DNA of 64,000 nucleotides. It comes from Ryuthela nishihirai (Eukaryota; Arthropoda; Arachnida; Araneae; Heptathelidae). This document shows, one piece after another, positions 1 to 9,951 of this stretch. Numbering within the stretch: the stretch's first letter is position 1; each line of letters starts with the position of its first letter. The position numbers and the translations under genes are program-made. The stretch is from assembly GCA_038380435.1 (NCBI GenBank), contig JAWZYU010000019.1, positions 23,585,801-23,649,800 on the forward strand, written 5' to 3'. Below the pieces are notes generated by a model, which was given only the letters and a program-made list of their open reading frames with translations, made no database searches and was not told the origin of the DNA.

Positions 1-502
1 ACAGCAAACACTTTTCATCATATTTGTCACAACTATCAAACTATGTAATAATACTACTTTCGATCTGGGAAAATTTTATTATGGACAACTAGTACAATAC
101 ACGTCACCAACAAAGAACTGACAGCGTGAGAACTAAATTAAACAGTCAGTAATTCAGTGACCGCAAGGTTGCCAACGTTAGAATCGGTATTTAATTCCTT
201 TCAGTTGGCGCGAAATAATAAACATTTACATTTCGGGTTGCGCGAAGTTTGAATCTCTCTGCATATCAGCCTGTTCTTACAACGAACACCAATCATATGG
301 CTCTCTTGCACACGTGGCCATGGACATTACAGTTTACTAGATATTTATTTATTTATTTATTTATTACACATTACAATCACTGAGAACAGTCGATACTAAG
401 CACCTCTCGCTCAATAAATTATAGAATGTAAGAATCCTAAATAACTACGCCTCACTCTATACATGAATTTCTGATTTGCCACGTAATTAAATATTATAAA
501 TA
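1..502. other. AT-rich non-coding stretch
   Basis: No gene or recognisable element is visible. The only clear structure is a short (ATTT)n run at about 343-364. Confidence 0.6.
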
Positions 503-836
503 CAGTGGACCCCCGATATAACGCGCATGTCGGGCGGGAAACAACACCCGCGTTATAAGGTGAACCACGTTATACCGAGCGGCGCGGTGGCGACACAATA
601 AATTTCACACTGTAAGCTTTTCTTTTACTCATCATGCATACAATAATTAAACACTATTCAAAATACATGCAGGAACTCAATACATACACAATTACTCAAT
701 ACGCAGTAACAATAAAATGCGATACTCACTAACGCCGCACGGACCTGTATAAACATGTTTGAACTTATCGCGAACATCGCCCGCGCTATAACCGAGTGCG
801 CGGTATAGCGAGCAGCGCTATAACGAAGGTCCACTG
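503..836. mobile_element. Tigger/pogo-like MITE, 334 bp
   Basis: The ends are inverted: CAGTGGACC at 503 and its complement GGTCCACTG ending at 836. Both continue into similar 'ATAACGC' blocks rich in CpG. A TA dinucleotide sits immediately outside each end (501-502 and 837-838), as expected for a Tc1/mariner/pogo superfamily target duplication. The start CAGTGGACC..ATAACGC is typical of pogo/Tigger ends. There is no transposase frame inside, so the copy is non-autonomous. Internal palindromic pieces (GCGCGGT, CGCTATAAC) repeat several times. A Tigger-type DNA-binding domain relic lies at 30.6-30.96 kb, but nothing ties the two together. Confidence 0.75.
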
Positions 837-846
837 TATATATAAA

Positions 847-1008
847 TTACCTCTCAAGCAGCTGCTTGTCAGTATAATAAGCCATAGAGAAGATCTGTTA
901 AGGTAGGCGAAACATCAGTAGGGAGACAACACAAATATTCATGCCTTATCCGGGCTCGAACCCAGTCCTTTGATCAATAAACAAGCACGCTAACCACTCG
1001 GTCACGGA
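847..1008 (-). mobile_element. SINE-B copy 1 (tRNA-headed)
   Basis: Read on the minus strand, this starts with a tRNA-like head: A-box-like 'GAGTGGTTAGCGTGC' and B-box-like 'GGGTTCGAGCC'. It ends with the family's 3' block, here CAAGCAGCTGCTTGAG, then a T/A-rich tail. The body is worn compared with other copies. It begins almost at the right end of the neighbouring MITE. Confidence 0.8.
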
Positions 1009-2350
1009 TAGCAAAATAGTTAAAAATTTCATACTTACAGTCAGAGCGGGCCGGCCCTTCCTTTCAGAATGCTAATAATGGTAAAACAGAGGAAAAATTA
1101 TGAAACTTATTTATAAATATTTCATGCTTTTTTAAAGAAATCTTTCAAAGATCTTTATACGGAGTGAGAAATGTTACTCTGAATTAGAAATTCAGTCCCT
1201 TTGCATTTTTTTAGCTGGACTGCGTTTTTTGGGACCCCTAGATTTTTTTCCAGATCCGGGCCTGCTTACAGTTATTTATTATGCATTGTTAGAAAAAATC
1301 ATGGTTTGGGGAGTGTTCACGTAAGATATTACTTACTTTTGGGGGAAGAGGCTAAATAATATTAGCAAATATGTTTAGAAACTTATGGTGGAGAGTTTCA
1401 ATATTCTCTATGGTTTTCGTAAGGCTTATAATTACTTAAAATAACTAACTTTTACCAACTTCTTTAATTTCAGATGAAGCACTTTTCTCATTCTCATATC
1501 TAATATATAATGAAGAAAGTTTGTGTGTGTGTCTGTCCGCTTATGACTCAGCCTCCCAGATGAGCTAGAGGCTTCAAACTTTGCATGAACGTTCACTTCC
1601 CCCAGGGGAAGAAGATAGCCTATGTGGGAACTGCCTGGGATCAACCAAAATTGGGGTGGGCGGGTTTGAATTTCTCAAAATTCCCTGACTTAACATTGAG
1701 GGTTGAAATTCATTCAAAATAACTGTTGAGACTAATAAATTTGGAAAAAAAGGAATACATCAAACTAAATTAATATCTGATTTCGCGTGATTTAAACATT
1801 AACAGTTCAGTTATTCAAAATAACTGTTGCCACTGTTTAATTTGAAATAATGAATGCGGCAAACTATTATATATTCAGTTTGTTGGGTCAAAAGCGCGAG
1901 CGTCCGTGGATAATGAAGTCGTTCTAATTAAGCACGAGCAGAACACGAGATTTAAAAACTAAATTCGTATCGGAAGTTAAAATCATTAACTTAATTTGAA
2001 AAATATGCAAAAGCTTATAAAAGTATATCCAAATAATTAATAAATGTTTTAAATATTACGTTAAGTAATAAATAAATTGTTTAATAATAATAATAATTTT
2101 TTGTATCTTTACATTTTTATGCACGTCAGAACATAGTTAATTTTCTTTTGCTATAAAGTTAAATATGCCTGTCAAATATATTCGGGGAACTCTGGTGGGT
2201 TCGAAGTGATTTGAAAAGTTCGATTATCTCAGCGAGGAAATTCTAGTTTTTGGTTTAGAAACTTCTGACGTGGGGAGGATTATGGGTACCTCGAACGATG
2301 TCCATTTCTTTCCTCCGCTAGAAATTTTTAACCGGAGGGGGAAGTGGTTT
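1009..2350. other. Non-coding stretch with one repeat-like phrase
   Basis: No gene is seen. At about 1500-1660 the text 'CTGTCCGCTTATGACTCAGC' followed by a 'CAAACTTTGCATGAACG' phrase resembles dispersed repeats known from arthropod genomes. On the minus strand it gives a 70-codon open frame (1432-1644) that is probably only a by-product. The 1950-2110 part is very AT-rich with a short (TAA)n run. Confidence 0.4.
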
Positions 2351-2734
2351 GGGTTGGTTTATCTCTGAGCGGCACTTTTATGCAAACAATGGGCTAAATG
2401 GCCAGGTCATAAGGACCCCGAAGACTTAGAGAAGGTTGGGGGAGATGAGCCAATGGAATAGCTGTTGGGAGACAGATGGTAGTCACCCATTAAGGCCATC
2501 CAATGTGTTCTTTAACGTGCACAGGGTATGGCTCTCCCGCATACGGAGCCACGCCTTAACGTCCCATCCGACGGACGGCGGCCTGACCAAGCCCATCAGT
2601 GTCCCCTACTGACCGTAGCAGGGCGGTAATTTTACGGAGATAAATCACAACGCTGGCCCAGCTGGGACTGGAACCTGGATACTACAAATTATGTATCCGG
2701 AGCGCTACCGACTGTCTGGAGAGCACTGCCCCCC
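2351..2734 (-). mobile_element. SINE-A copy 1
   Basis: Near full-length. The minus strand reads a tRNA-like head (right end, near 2734), the 'AGATTTATCTCCGCAAAA' block, the conserved centre 'GTGCACGTTAAAGAACAC', and the tail ending 'GCCGCTCAGAGGTAAAACA'. Here the tail is at the left end (2351). The head has lost similarity in its last 30 bases. Confidence 0.85.
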
Positions 2735-2910
2735 GGAGGGAGTGCGGACGCTCCAGAAAGAATTATTGAAATATGCGTATCATTGGACAATTTTGTTAGT
2801 CTATAAATCCATAATTACTGACTGTATGGGGGGGGGAAGCATGATTCAAAATTTTTGCCTCACGTTCGACGATACATAATTCTAAAATCGTTTCTCCTGT
2901 CCTCTCGGTG

Positions 2911-3080
2911 GACGGGGGTGGCTCAGTCGGTAGCGCTCCAGGCTCGTAATCTGTAGTTCCCAGGTTCGAGTCCCTTCCCATCAATCTCCTATGAGCATTG
3001 AGATTTATCTCCGCAAAATTCGCCGCCATGCCCACGGTCAGTAGGGGACACCGATGGGCTTGGAAAGATCGCCGTCCGTT
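2911..3080 (+). mobile_element. SINE-A copy 2, 3'-truncated
   Basis: The head is excellent: 'GGTGGCTCAGTCGGTAGCGC' carries the A box and 'CAGGTTCGAGTCCC' the B box. Similarity stops after 'GCCGTCCGTTT' at about 3080, so the 3' half is missing. The 140 bases before it also recur before copy 4 at 6.1 kb. Confidence 0.85.
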
Positions 3081-3209
3081 TTGATTGTATTGATATTTAT
3101 GCCAAATGAAAGCTTGCGACGTGGTGAATGCCATTTACTCTACATTTTAGAAAGTTTCAGACCCGAGCAACGCCAGGTAAATCTGTTGTATCGTATATTT
3201 TATTTTGTT

Positions 3210-3246
3210 TTGAGGCCTAGTGGGGACTTATCCCACTAGGCCTCAA
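3210..3246. repeat. Perfect 15-bp hairpin
   Basis: TTGAGGCCTAGTGGG (3210-3224) pairs perfectly with its complement at 3232-3246 across a 7-base loop. No element ends or gene are recognisable beside it. Confidence 0.8.
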
Positions 3247-3339
3247 AGCGAGCTATCACTAATTATTTTGAAATTGTACTGGTGCGACTAGTAGTCATCA
3301 ACAATTATTGAAAACATGAAATTTCTGAAAAAAATTATC

Positions 3340-3380
3340 GCTGACGGGGCGGGAATCGAACCCGCAATTCTCCATGCGTG
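3340..3380 (-). other. tRNA 3'-half-like remnant
   Basis: On the minus strand 'GCGGGTTCGATTCCCGC' forms a full T-arm and is followed by 'CCCGTCAG'. No matching 5' acceptor strand, D-arm or anticodon arm could be built upstream, so this is not an intact tRNA gene. It may be a SINE head or a tRNA pseudogene. The rest of 3081-3702 holds nothing else recognised. Confidence 0.35.
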
Positions 3381-3702
3381 ATTTGATATGCGTATTGAGG
3401 CCATGGATGGACTTGTATCAATTGTGCTTTATGACCCAAAGTGAGAACATGGGATTTTCCAACTTTCAACTTATGTAGAAGATTGATCAGGTGTAGAGTT
3501 GTGTGTCATATGTGTTGTGTTCCCCATATACCGGAACTGGAACTCATACTCTGTGCATTTCCAGTGTTACCGGTAGCCAACGTGATACTACTCCATCACC
3601 GAGGTGGCATTTATGTATATTATCGCTAATCAGTTTAAAAAATTTGATTAAAAAAATGGCAAACTAAATGGTCTCTTTTTCCATTATTGCGAAAAAAATA
3701 AA

Positions 3703-3903
3703 AAATAAATACCCCCTCAAGCAGCTGCTTGCCACAGAGGTCTGACAGGAGCCTGTCAGTTTATATGCCATAGTAGAAGGATCTGAGAGGATGGCAGGAC
3801 CTCAGCAGAAAAACGAAACACACACATCCATGCCTTAACCCGGGGCTCGAACCCAGGTCCCTTGGATCAGTAGCCAAGCGCGCTAACCACTCGGCCATGT
3901 GTC
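3703..3903 (-). mobile_element. SINE-B copy 2, near full length
   Basis: The minus strand reads the head 'CATGGCCGAGTGGTTAGCGC', the B box 'GGGTTCGAGCCC', the middle 'CTGCTGAGGTCC', 'CTATGGCATATAAACTGACA', and the 3' block CAAGCAGCTGCTTGAGGGGG followed by 'TATTTATT'. This is one of the least worn copies and a good reference for the family. Confidence 0.9.
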
Positions 3904-3910
3904 CTTAAAT

Positions 3911-4419
3911 GGGTGGTTTTTCCTTTAAGCGGCACTTTTTTTGCACACAATGGGCTAATTGGCTACATGAGAAGGACTACAAGAGCTCAGAGAAGGTTGA
4001 CCCACTAGACAGATGTTAGGACACAGTTGGTAGCCTTCCTTTAAAGCCATCTAGCGTGTTCTTAACGGGCACAAGAGTAGTAGCATAAATGACAGTTCTG
4101 GCACAGTAAAAGGGGCTCGAGAATTCTATGAAAATCCATGGGAAAAGTTATGGGGGATAAGGTAAAAAGTATGTTTCTTGCGACCACAAAAAACATACTT
4201 TTTACCTTATCCCTCATAATTTTTCCCATGGATTTTCATAGAATTCTCGAGCCACTTTTACTGTGCCAGAACTGTCATTTATGCTACTACTCACAAAATA
4301 TGGCTCTCCCGCACACGCAGCCAAAATTTTACATCCCATCCAATGGACGACGGCCTTTCCAAGCCACTGGCGCTTCCTTTCTCATCGACTGCAGCGCGCG
4401 AGTTTAGCGGAGTGAATGG
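3911..4419 (-). mobile_element. SINE-A copy split by a palindromic MITE
   Basis: The tail half lies at 3911-4075 and the middle resumes at 4292-4419, after a 216-bp palindrome. The interruption falls just after the 'GTTCTTAACGGGCAC' core and before 'TATGGCTCTCCCGCACACG', which are contiguous in other copies. The tRNA head is missing: similarity ends where the next MITE (4422) begins. Confidence 0.75.
4076..4291. mobile_element. Long palindromic MITE inserted in SINE-A
   Basis: Two arms of about 100 bp are near-perfect inverted repeats separated by a short loop near 4177-4190. The outer end AGTAGTAGCATAAATGAC at 4076 matches its complement ending at 4291. Flanking CACAA occurs on both sides (4070-4074 and 4292-4296), suggesting a short target duplication inside the SINE. 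No coding capacity is present, and the superfamily cannot be assigned from this copy. Confidence 0.75.
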
Positions 4420-4421
4420 TA

Positions 4422-4512
4422 CAGTCGCTCAAAAAAATATCCGAACACTATGGTTGATTACAGAATAGTGTTCGGATCAACCATAGTGTTCGGATATTTT
4501 TTTGAGCGACTG
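4422..4512. mobile_element. Tc1-type palindromic MITE, 91-bp short form
   Basis: Begins CAGTCGCTCAAAAAAATATC and ends with the complement. TA is duplicated at 4420-4421 and 4513-4514. The arms are about 37 bp. It lacks the inner parts present in the 214-bp copies at 5017 and 19054, so it is an internally deleted version of the same family. Bases 4515-5014, to its right, hold nothing recognised. Confidence 0.85.
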
Positions 4513-5016
4513 TAGATGATAATGATGCTTACTTTATTCCATTAGGAATGATACCCGCAAAGCTATAAGCTTATTTACAGACATTTGTGTAATGACCTGG
4601 TCATTATAGAAATGACTACCTCTGAAACCGGATCCTTGCAGTTGAAATGATCACTATGCCCTGACATGCTGCTATTGCACCATGGAGGCAGAAAAGCAAT
4701 AGATCTAGAAAAGTCATCGATTTTTTCTCATAAAAAAAAGATACGTCTACACTTTTTTTTAAGTCATCGTCATGAACGCCAGCTTATCCCCTGGAAAAAT
4801 GATCTAAATTAATTTATGTTAAATATCATTAGGTACAAAAATTACTGTTTTTTTTTCAAAGATATGTAAATTTTTTTTTTTTACATTTCCACTTGTTGTC
4901 AGAAGCAGTGTTAGTTATTATTATTATGAAAAAACCTTTGTTTTATATGCATTCTCAACAATAACTCTTTTTTTCGTTTTCGGACATCCTTAGTTGTATT
5001 CCGATATGATGATGTA

Positions 5017-5230
5017 CAGTCACTCAAAAAAATATCCGAACACTATGGTTGATTACAGAATTGAGAAAAAATATCTGGCAATGATTTTTTTAGAAATCAG
5101 TGATCTGGCAACCTTCGTGTCACGTGACACGAAGGTTGCCATAACACTAATTTCTATAAAAATCGTTGCAAGATATTTTTTCTGAATTCTGTAATCAACC
5201 ATAGTGTTCGGATATTTTTTTGAGCGACTG
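5017..5230. mobile_element. Tc1-type palindromic MITE, 214 bp
   Basis: A near-perfect palindrome of about 105 bp per arm, with 'CTTCGTGTCACGTGACACG' at the centre. TA flanks both ends (5015-5016, 5231-5232). The length equals that of the copy at 19054-19267. No transposase is present, so it would need one supplied in trans. The 5233-5650 interval to its right shows nothing recognised. Confidence 0.9.
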
Positions 5231-5662
5231 TATGAATGATTTATTTTTGCAACTGCCCTCATTAACGAACGGCTCGACATATATTTCTATCTTGAAATAT
5301 TGATTCTTTTTCGCCCCATGCTGAAAATGTTTTCCCTCTCTTTCCCCCTGAAAGATTATTGTGCAGGCGCCATGTCCATCAGTTCTCAAAATAGAAAGTT
5401 TCACGATTTGAAAACCACTGAATTTCAAAGCTGAACATTTCCGGTGTTTCGCACCAGCGCCGAAATAAGTGTGAAGCGACCGAGGTACCTGCCTCAGGTG
5501 GGAAGTTGGAAAAGGGTGCACACGGCATATGGTGTGTTTTTTTAATAAGTTTATTACTTAAAATCTATGACTTTTTAAACTTTTCAAGTTATCTGTAATA
5601 CGTTAAGAAATATGACGTTCTTTTATTGTTTATAATTTTCTTTTTGCAATTTCTATTTCATT

Positions 5663-6031
5663 GTTGGGTTGTTTTACCTCTGAGCGGCTCTTTTTTGCAC
5701 ACCATGGGCTAAATGGCCAGGTGACATGGACCCCGAAGGCTCAGAGAAGGTTGGGAGAGGGGACCCACTGGAACAGCTGTTGGTATGGTAACTTCCTGTG
5801 AAGGCCATCCAGCGTGTTCTTTAACGTGCACAGGGGATGGCTCTCCCACACACGGGACCACGGATTATCAGACGGACGACGGCCTTTCCAAGCACATCAG
5901 TGTCCCCTACTGACCGTGGGCAGGGCGGGGAGTTTTGCGGAGATAAATCTCAACGCTGACCTAGCTGGGACTCGAACCTGGGAACTGCAGATTGCGCGCC
6001 TGGCGCGCTACCCACTAAGCCACCCTGCCCC
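5663..6031 (-). mobile_element. SINE-A copy 3, full length with 12-bp TSD
   Basis: Full-length SINE-A. TTCTATTTCATT occurs directly on both sides (5651-5662 and 6032-6043), a target-site duplication that fixes both ends. On the minus strand the order is tRNA-like head, 'GAGATTTATCTCCGCAAAA', 'GTGCACGTTAAAGAACACG' centre, 'GCCATTTAGCCCATGGTGTG', tail 'GAGGTAAAACAACCCAAC'. This copy and the one at 32.28 kb define the family limits. Confidence 0.92.
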
Positions 6032-6102
6032 TTCTATTTCATTAATAGGGAATTTTTTCCTTCTGTATTTTATGTTTTCCGCTTACGTTATTTTTGTGTT
6101 AA

Positions 6103-6244
6103 ATATGCATATCATTGTACAATTTTGTTAGTCTATAAATCCATAATCACTGACTATATGGGGGGCGGGGAAGCATAATTTAAAATTTTTGCCTCAAGTT
6201 CGAGGATACATAATTCTAAAACCGTTTCTCCTCTCCTCTCGGGG
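6103..6244. repeat. Spacer duplicated from 2.77-2.91 kb
   Basis: About 140 bases ending at a plus-strand SINE-A closely match 2772-2910, which also lead into a plus-strand SINE-A. Shared phrases include 'TTTGTTAGTCTATAAATCC' and 'ATACATAATTCTAAAA'. Both include a G-rich run. It may be an upstream part of a longer element or a local duplication. Confidence 0.75.
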
Positions 6245-6627
6245 GGCGGGGGGGGGCTCAGTCGGTATCGCGCCAGGCTTGTAATCTGTAGTTTCCAGGT
6301 TGAGTCCCGGCTGAGTCAGCATTGAGATTTATCTCCGCAAAACTCCCCGCTCTGCCCAGAGTCAGTAGGGGGACGCCGATGGGCTTGAAAAGACCACCGT
6401 CCGTCGGATGGGACGTTAAACCGTGGCCCCGTGTGCGGGTGAGCCATACCCTGTGCACGCTAAAGAACACGCTGGATGGCCTTGATGTGAGGCTACCATC
6501 TGTCTCCCAATAGCTGTTCCAGTGGGTCCCCTCCCCCAACCTTCTCTGAACCTTCAGGGTCCATGTGACCTGGCCATTTAGCCCATGGTGTGCAAAAAAG
6601 TGCCGCTCAGAGGTAAAACAACCCAAC
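6245..6627 (+). mobile_element. SINE-A copy 4
   Basis: Full-length plus-strand copy, from 'GGGCTCAGTCGGTATCGCGC' through the B box 'CAGGTTGAGTCCC' (one base lost) to the tail 'GGTAAAACAACCCAAC'. The central GTTAAAG block has one change (GCTAAAG). Confidence 0.88.
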
Positions 6628-6704
6628 TTCTCCCTTCGACGTCTGTTCTTCTCTTAACTTAAGCAACAAGTTCCAAGAGGAATTTCTTTTGAAAGAAGAA
6701 GAGA

Positions 6705-7025
6705 CTAGAAGAGGTGACGCTGAAAAATGTCCTGTCCAGGCTCGATGTCAATTTCCTTTATTTGCAGCGGCAATAAAACCTTAGCAGCTCCGTCCTTTCC
6801 GTCTGAACACTCGCAGCGTGAAATCCATTGACAGCAGGTTTCGCATCGTAGAAGGACAACAGAAATTCCACAGCACATTACCGCTGTTGATTCAATCGGC
6901 TTAGGTGGGCAGCAAGGCCACCCACGGCCGCCGCTCGCAGAACGTCTCGGCTGGTCCTTTGCTCGCAATTCTGCGGTAATTGCCCCGAATGGAACGTCGT
7001 CATTAAGCGTTTGTGGTGCGCGCAT
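6705..7025 (-). CDS. Unrecognised 106-codon frame in a GC-rich patch
   Basis: An open frame of 106 codons on the minus strand, unusually GC-rich for this window. The product has two cysteine clusters (GWPCCPP, then CCG..CETCC..CEC) and a basic N-terminal half. I do not recognise the family, and no signal peptide is evident. A second minus-strand frame is also open for a long way, so the openness may only reflect composition. It could be a host exon, a retrocopied fragment or chance. No splice context is clear. The rest of 6628-7361 shows nothing else. Confidence 0.2.
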   Translation of the reverse strand: MRAPQTLNDDVPFGAITAELRAKDQPRRSASGGRGWPCCPPKPIESTAVMCCGISVVLLRCETCCQWISRCECSDGKDGAAKVLLPLQIKEIDIEPGQDIFQRHLF

Positions 7026-7361
7026 TACGTTAATGAGCAGTGAAAAGACATCAGCCTAAGTACAAACAAGACGGAAGTAGCAACATGATTACCCTATAAT
7101 TACTTCGAGACACCAGAAACGAGTTATTCTTAAGAAACAATTCATGTGATGCGTTACTGCAAATGGTGGAAGAAGATTTAATTCGCTTAATCCATAAATT
7201 GATTGTAACACTCAATTTTTATTTTGCGAAAATAGTTTTTTGTACCTGTTTTATAAATGCTTTCGAGTTATTTCGGACTTAGCGATATTTTAAATTATAA
7301 TTTTTGTCCATTTTGAGACTCCTGTAGTTTTAGAGAGAAAAAAAAACTTACATTTAAAGTT

Positions 7362-7840
7362 GTTGTGTTTTACCTATGAGCGGCACTTTTTTGTACACAA
7401 TGGCTAAACGGCCAAGTCACAAGGACCCCGAGGGCTCGGAGAAGATTGATGAAAGGGAACCCACTGGACAGCTGTTGGTTCCCCTCCCCCTCCGATACAG
7501 AACCACCTTGTTGAGGTGGGGGGCTTGGGAGCCGAGGCAACTTGGATTCTATATCCTTGTTTGTGGCGGTCCGGGATATAGATTAAATTTAGGTTTTGAC
7601 CGATGGATGAGCTTTACTCCTATAGTACTGTTCGCCATCAGGTAGTCGGGAATGAACTGTATCTGTATGGTACTCTCTTGCCCCTGACCGTAGTTAGTGG
7701 TGAATATGGCATTTCCGTATACTGGGTAGTGCTTTAGGCTGAACTTGTGGGTCTTGTCATCATATATATTTACCTGGATAGCTGTTATGAGACAGACGGT
7801 AGCCTCCCGTCAAGGCCACCCAGAGTGGGCACAGGGTATA
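7362..7840 (-). mobile_element. SINE-A copy 5 split by an unknown insert
   Basis: The tail half is at 7362-7478 and the middle resumes at 7774-7840 ('AGCTGTTATGAGACAGACGG'). 'GGACAGCTGTTGG' before and 'GGATAGCTGTTATG' after the break are the same SINE position, so the target sequence may be duplicated. The head half is absent. The insert at 7479-7773 is listed separately. Confidence 0.7.
7479..7773. other. Unidentified 295-bp insert in SINE-A
   Basis: GC-richer than its surroundings, starting 'TTCCCCTCCCCCTCCGATAC' and containing 'TGAGGTGGGGGGCTTGGG'. It has no inverted ends and no long frame with a recognisable product. It may be a fragment of an untranslated region from another retroelement. 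Confidence 0.4.
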
Positions 7841-7890
7841 CATTTAAAGCCAACATTTAAAGCCAATGCTCACCATTGAATGTCAATTTG

Positions 7891-8175
7891 CATTGTTTTA
7901 CCTCTGAGGTTTACTTTTTTGTACACAATGGACGAGTGCCAATGGCCAGGTCACAAGGAACCCAAACTATCAGAGAAGGTTGGGGGGGAAGGGAACACCC
8001 TGGACAGCTTCTAAGAGACAGTTGGGTATTTCCTGTCAAGCCCATCGGGGTCCTCTTTCTGACTGAAGGTGGGTGGGGTTTAGTGGAGATAAATCTCAAT
8101 ACTGGCACAGTTGGGACTGGAGCCAGGAAATTGCCGATTACGAGCTTGGCGCTCTACCGCTGAGCCACCCAAGTC
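7891..8175 (-). mobile_element. SINE-A copy 6, internally shortened
   Basis: Tail and head are both recognisable ('GAGATAAATCTCAATACTGG', then 'GCTCTACCGCTGAGCCACCC'). The centre carrying GTGCACGTTAAAG is deleted between 'TTTCCTGTCAAGCCCATC' and 'GGGGTCCTC', leaving 285 bp. Confidence 0.8.
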
Positions 8176-8315
8176 CTTGGATATCAAGCAATCCTTAACC
8201 GAGAGGCTTAATTTACATTGGAAGATTGCCTGCATAAAATTAGGTTTTTTTATTCAAATAACAAAGTTTTGACTGGAAACTCAAATTTGCATTTTTCATG
8301 CTCTCTGAGAAGTAA

Positions 8316-8422
8316 ATTCATCGTTGACAATGTTCAATTCAATTGGACATTGTCAACGATGAATAAGATTTAAGATTAGGATGTGAAATTATCAAATATA
8401 TTTCCCATCCTAATCTTAAATC
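8316..8422. repeat. Two adjacent hairpins
   Basis: Hairpin 1 (8316-8364) pairs ATTCATCGTTGACAATG with its perfect complement. Hairpin 2 (8367-8422) pairs GATTTAAGATTAGGATG with its perfect complement across about 22 bases. They are separated by two bases and differ in sequence. No flanking duplication was found. Confidence 0.8.
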
Positions 8423-8741
8423 CCATTTTAGATAAGCCATTAAGTCTTAATAATTGTTGAATATTTCAGATAATCCTCTAAGAACCTTTGACTTCTCTCA
8501 AGGGGATTCTTCTGCCCCCCCCCCCCTGCGCACATACACAACTAGGGTTGCCAGGTTTTCAAAGATGAAAACCGACATTTCAGCCAATGTAACGAATTCC
8601 GAGAGCTAAATCCTGGATATTGGAATTCTGGATGCAGAGAAGGTGAATGTAGAACAATGAGATATTCTGAATTGCTATCCCCTTTCAGGATATAAACTTC
8701 CTAAACATTTAAAACGATTAAGAAAATAAATATATACACGG
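8423..8741. other. Non-coding, poly-C run
   Basis: Nothing recognised apart from a 12-base C run at 8515-8526. Confidence 0.5.
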
Positions 8742-8810
8742 TCGTATCAGAATAATATGACCACCTACCATACATATATTATGGTAGGTGGTCATATTAT
8801 TATGATACGA
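8742..8810. mobile_element. Compact 69-bp hairpin, possible solo-TIR MITE
   Basis: TCGTATCAGAATAATATGAC at 8742 pairs with its complement ending at 8810. The stem is about 31 bp with one mismatch and a 7-base loop (CATATAT). The 'AATAATATGACCACC' ends look like Tc1/mariner termini brought together with almost nothing between them. As RNA it would form a pre-miRNA-sized stem-loop. Confidence 0.65.
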
Positions 8811-9939
8811 ATAGACAGAGTAGTGCATCACTTATGTTCAACCTTTTCAGTTTCTAAATTGTAATCCCGCGATCTACTGGAATTTTTTATCAACTAAAAA
8901 CTTAATCATTGCATTTCTTTATCAAACTCTTTGACAAAAGCGCAGGTTCTGACCAGGTAGCTGTTATAAACAGGCAACAAAATAAAGTGAATATCGAATT
9001 AGAAAAAAATTACAAAGATGGTTCTGGCAGCAAGTGACAGCACACAAGCTATAGAGCCTTTCTTTTTTGGATTTCTAAGTTCTTCAATGATAATATTCAT
9101 TCAGTCATTAACTGCCTTTGTCCAGATCCGTATAACAATATGCTTAACAGATATATTATATCCCAGGGAGTTGGGAGTAGTGGGATGAAAAATTCAAGAA
9201 CATGTAAAGAGAATTAAATAGCGCAAATTTCTGGGCGCATTAATTATTTTATTTATCAAAAATAAATAAAACATAGTGCACTTAAGATATATTGACTTTA
9301 CTCCACTATTTTTCTTTCGTTTCTCTTTCTCTCCTAAAATTTACCTTTCACCCTAAGTTAAAGTGTTATATTTGTGTTACGTGTTTTGACGAATGTGGTA
9401 GGCCAGATCGTTTACAGTGTTTAGGCCTAACGAAAAGGAATTTTTTTTCTCTTGACCTTAAGCAATGGGACGATGATTACAAGCAGAATGAATCTCATCG
9501 TTACTGAATCACAGCAAAATATGGAAATCCAAAAACAGAATTTAGTAACAATGTTGCTCACCTAACAGATAATGTATAACACGCTATCTAGTACTTGTGA
9601 GCTCTTAAAGTTAATCTAAGTATCATTACATACTTCATGTAATAAAAAATCCGCTAAAATTTTCCTATTGAAAACAATTTGCAATATGTTTCAGTATTAT
9701 CGAGTGAAGTCTCTAAACATAAATGCAGTTTTTCCTGTAGGTTGTCATTCTTAACCTAAACAATTGCAGCAAAAATTTCTGGATGACTGAATCAAAATGA
9801 AAATTTTTTGATAGCTCAATAGAATAGTAATATTGTAAAGTGATGTACACTCTGTGGCAAACAGCTGTTCAAGGGGGGTAATAATCTTACGTAGGGCCGG
9901 ATACAGGGAATAGGGGCAATGTTCCAGCCCCTTTCACAA
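8811..9939. other. AT-rich, no gene seen
   Basis: Nothing recognised. A 71-codon frame at 9292-9507 has no recognisable motif and is not proposed as a gene. Confidence 0.5.
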
Positions 9940-9951
9940 TGCTCGTAAGGT

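Noticed and set aside
2911..3000. tRNA gene
   Set aside because: A and B boxes are present, but the same sequence recurs at many places as the head of SINE-A with a common body. The acceptor stem does not close.
6258..6626. 122-codon and other frames inside SINE-A copies
   Set aside because: They are chance translations of a non-coding SINE and recur with every copy.
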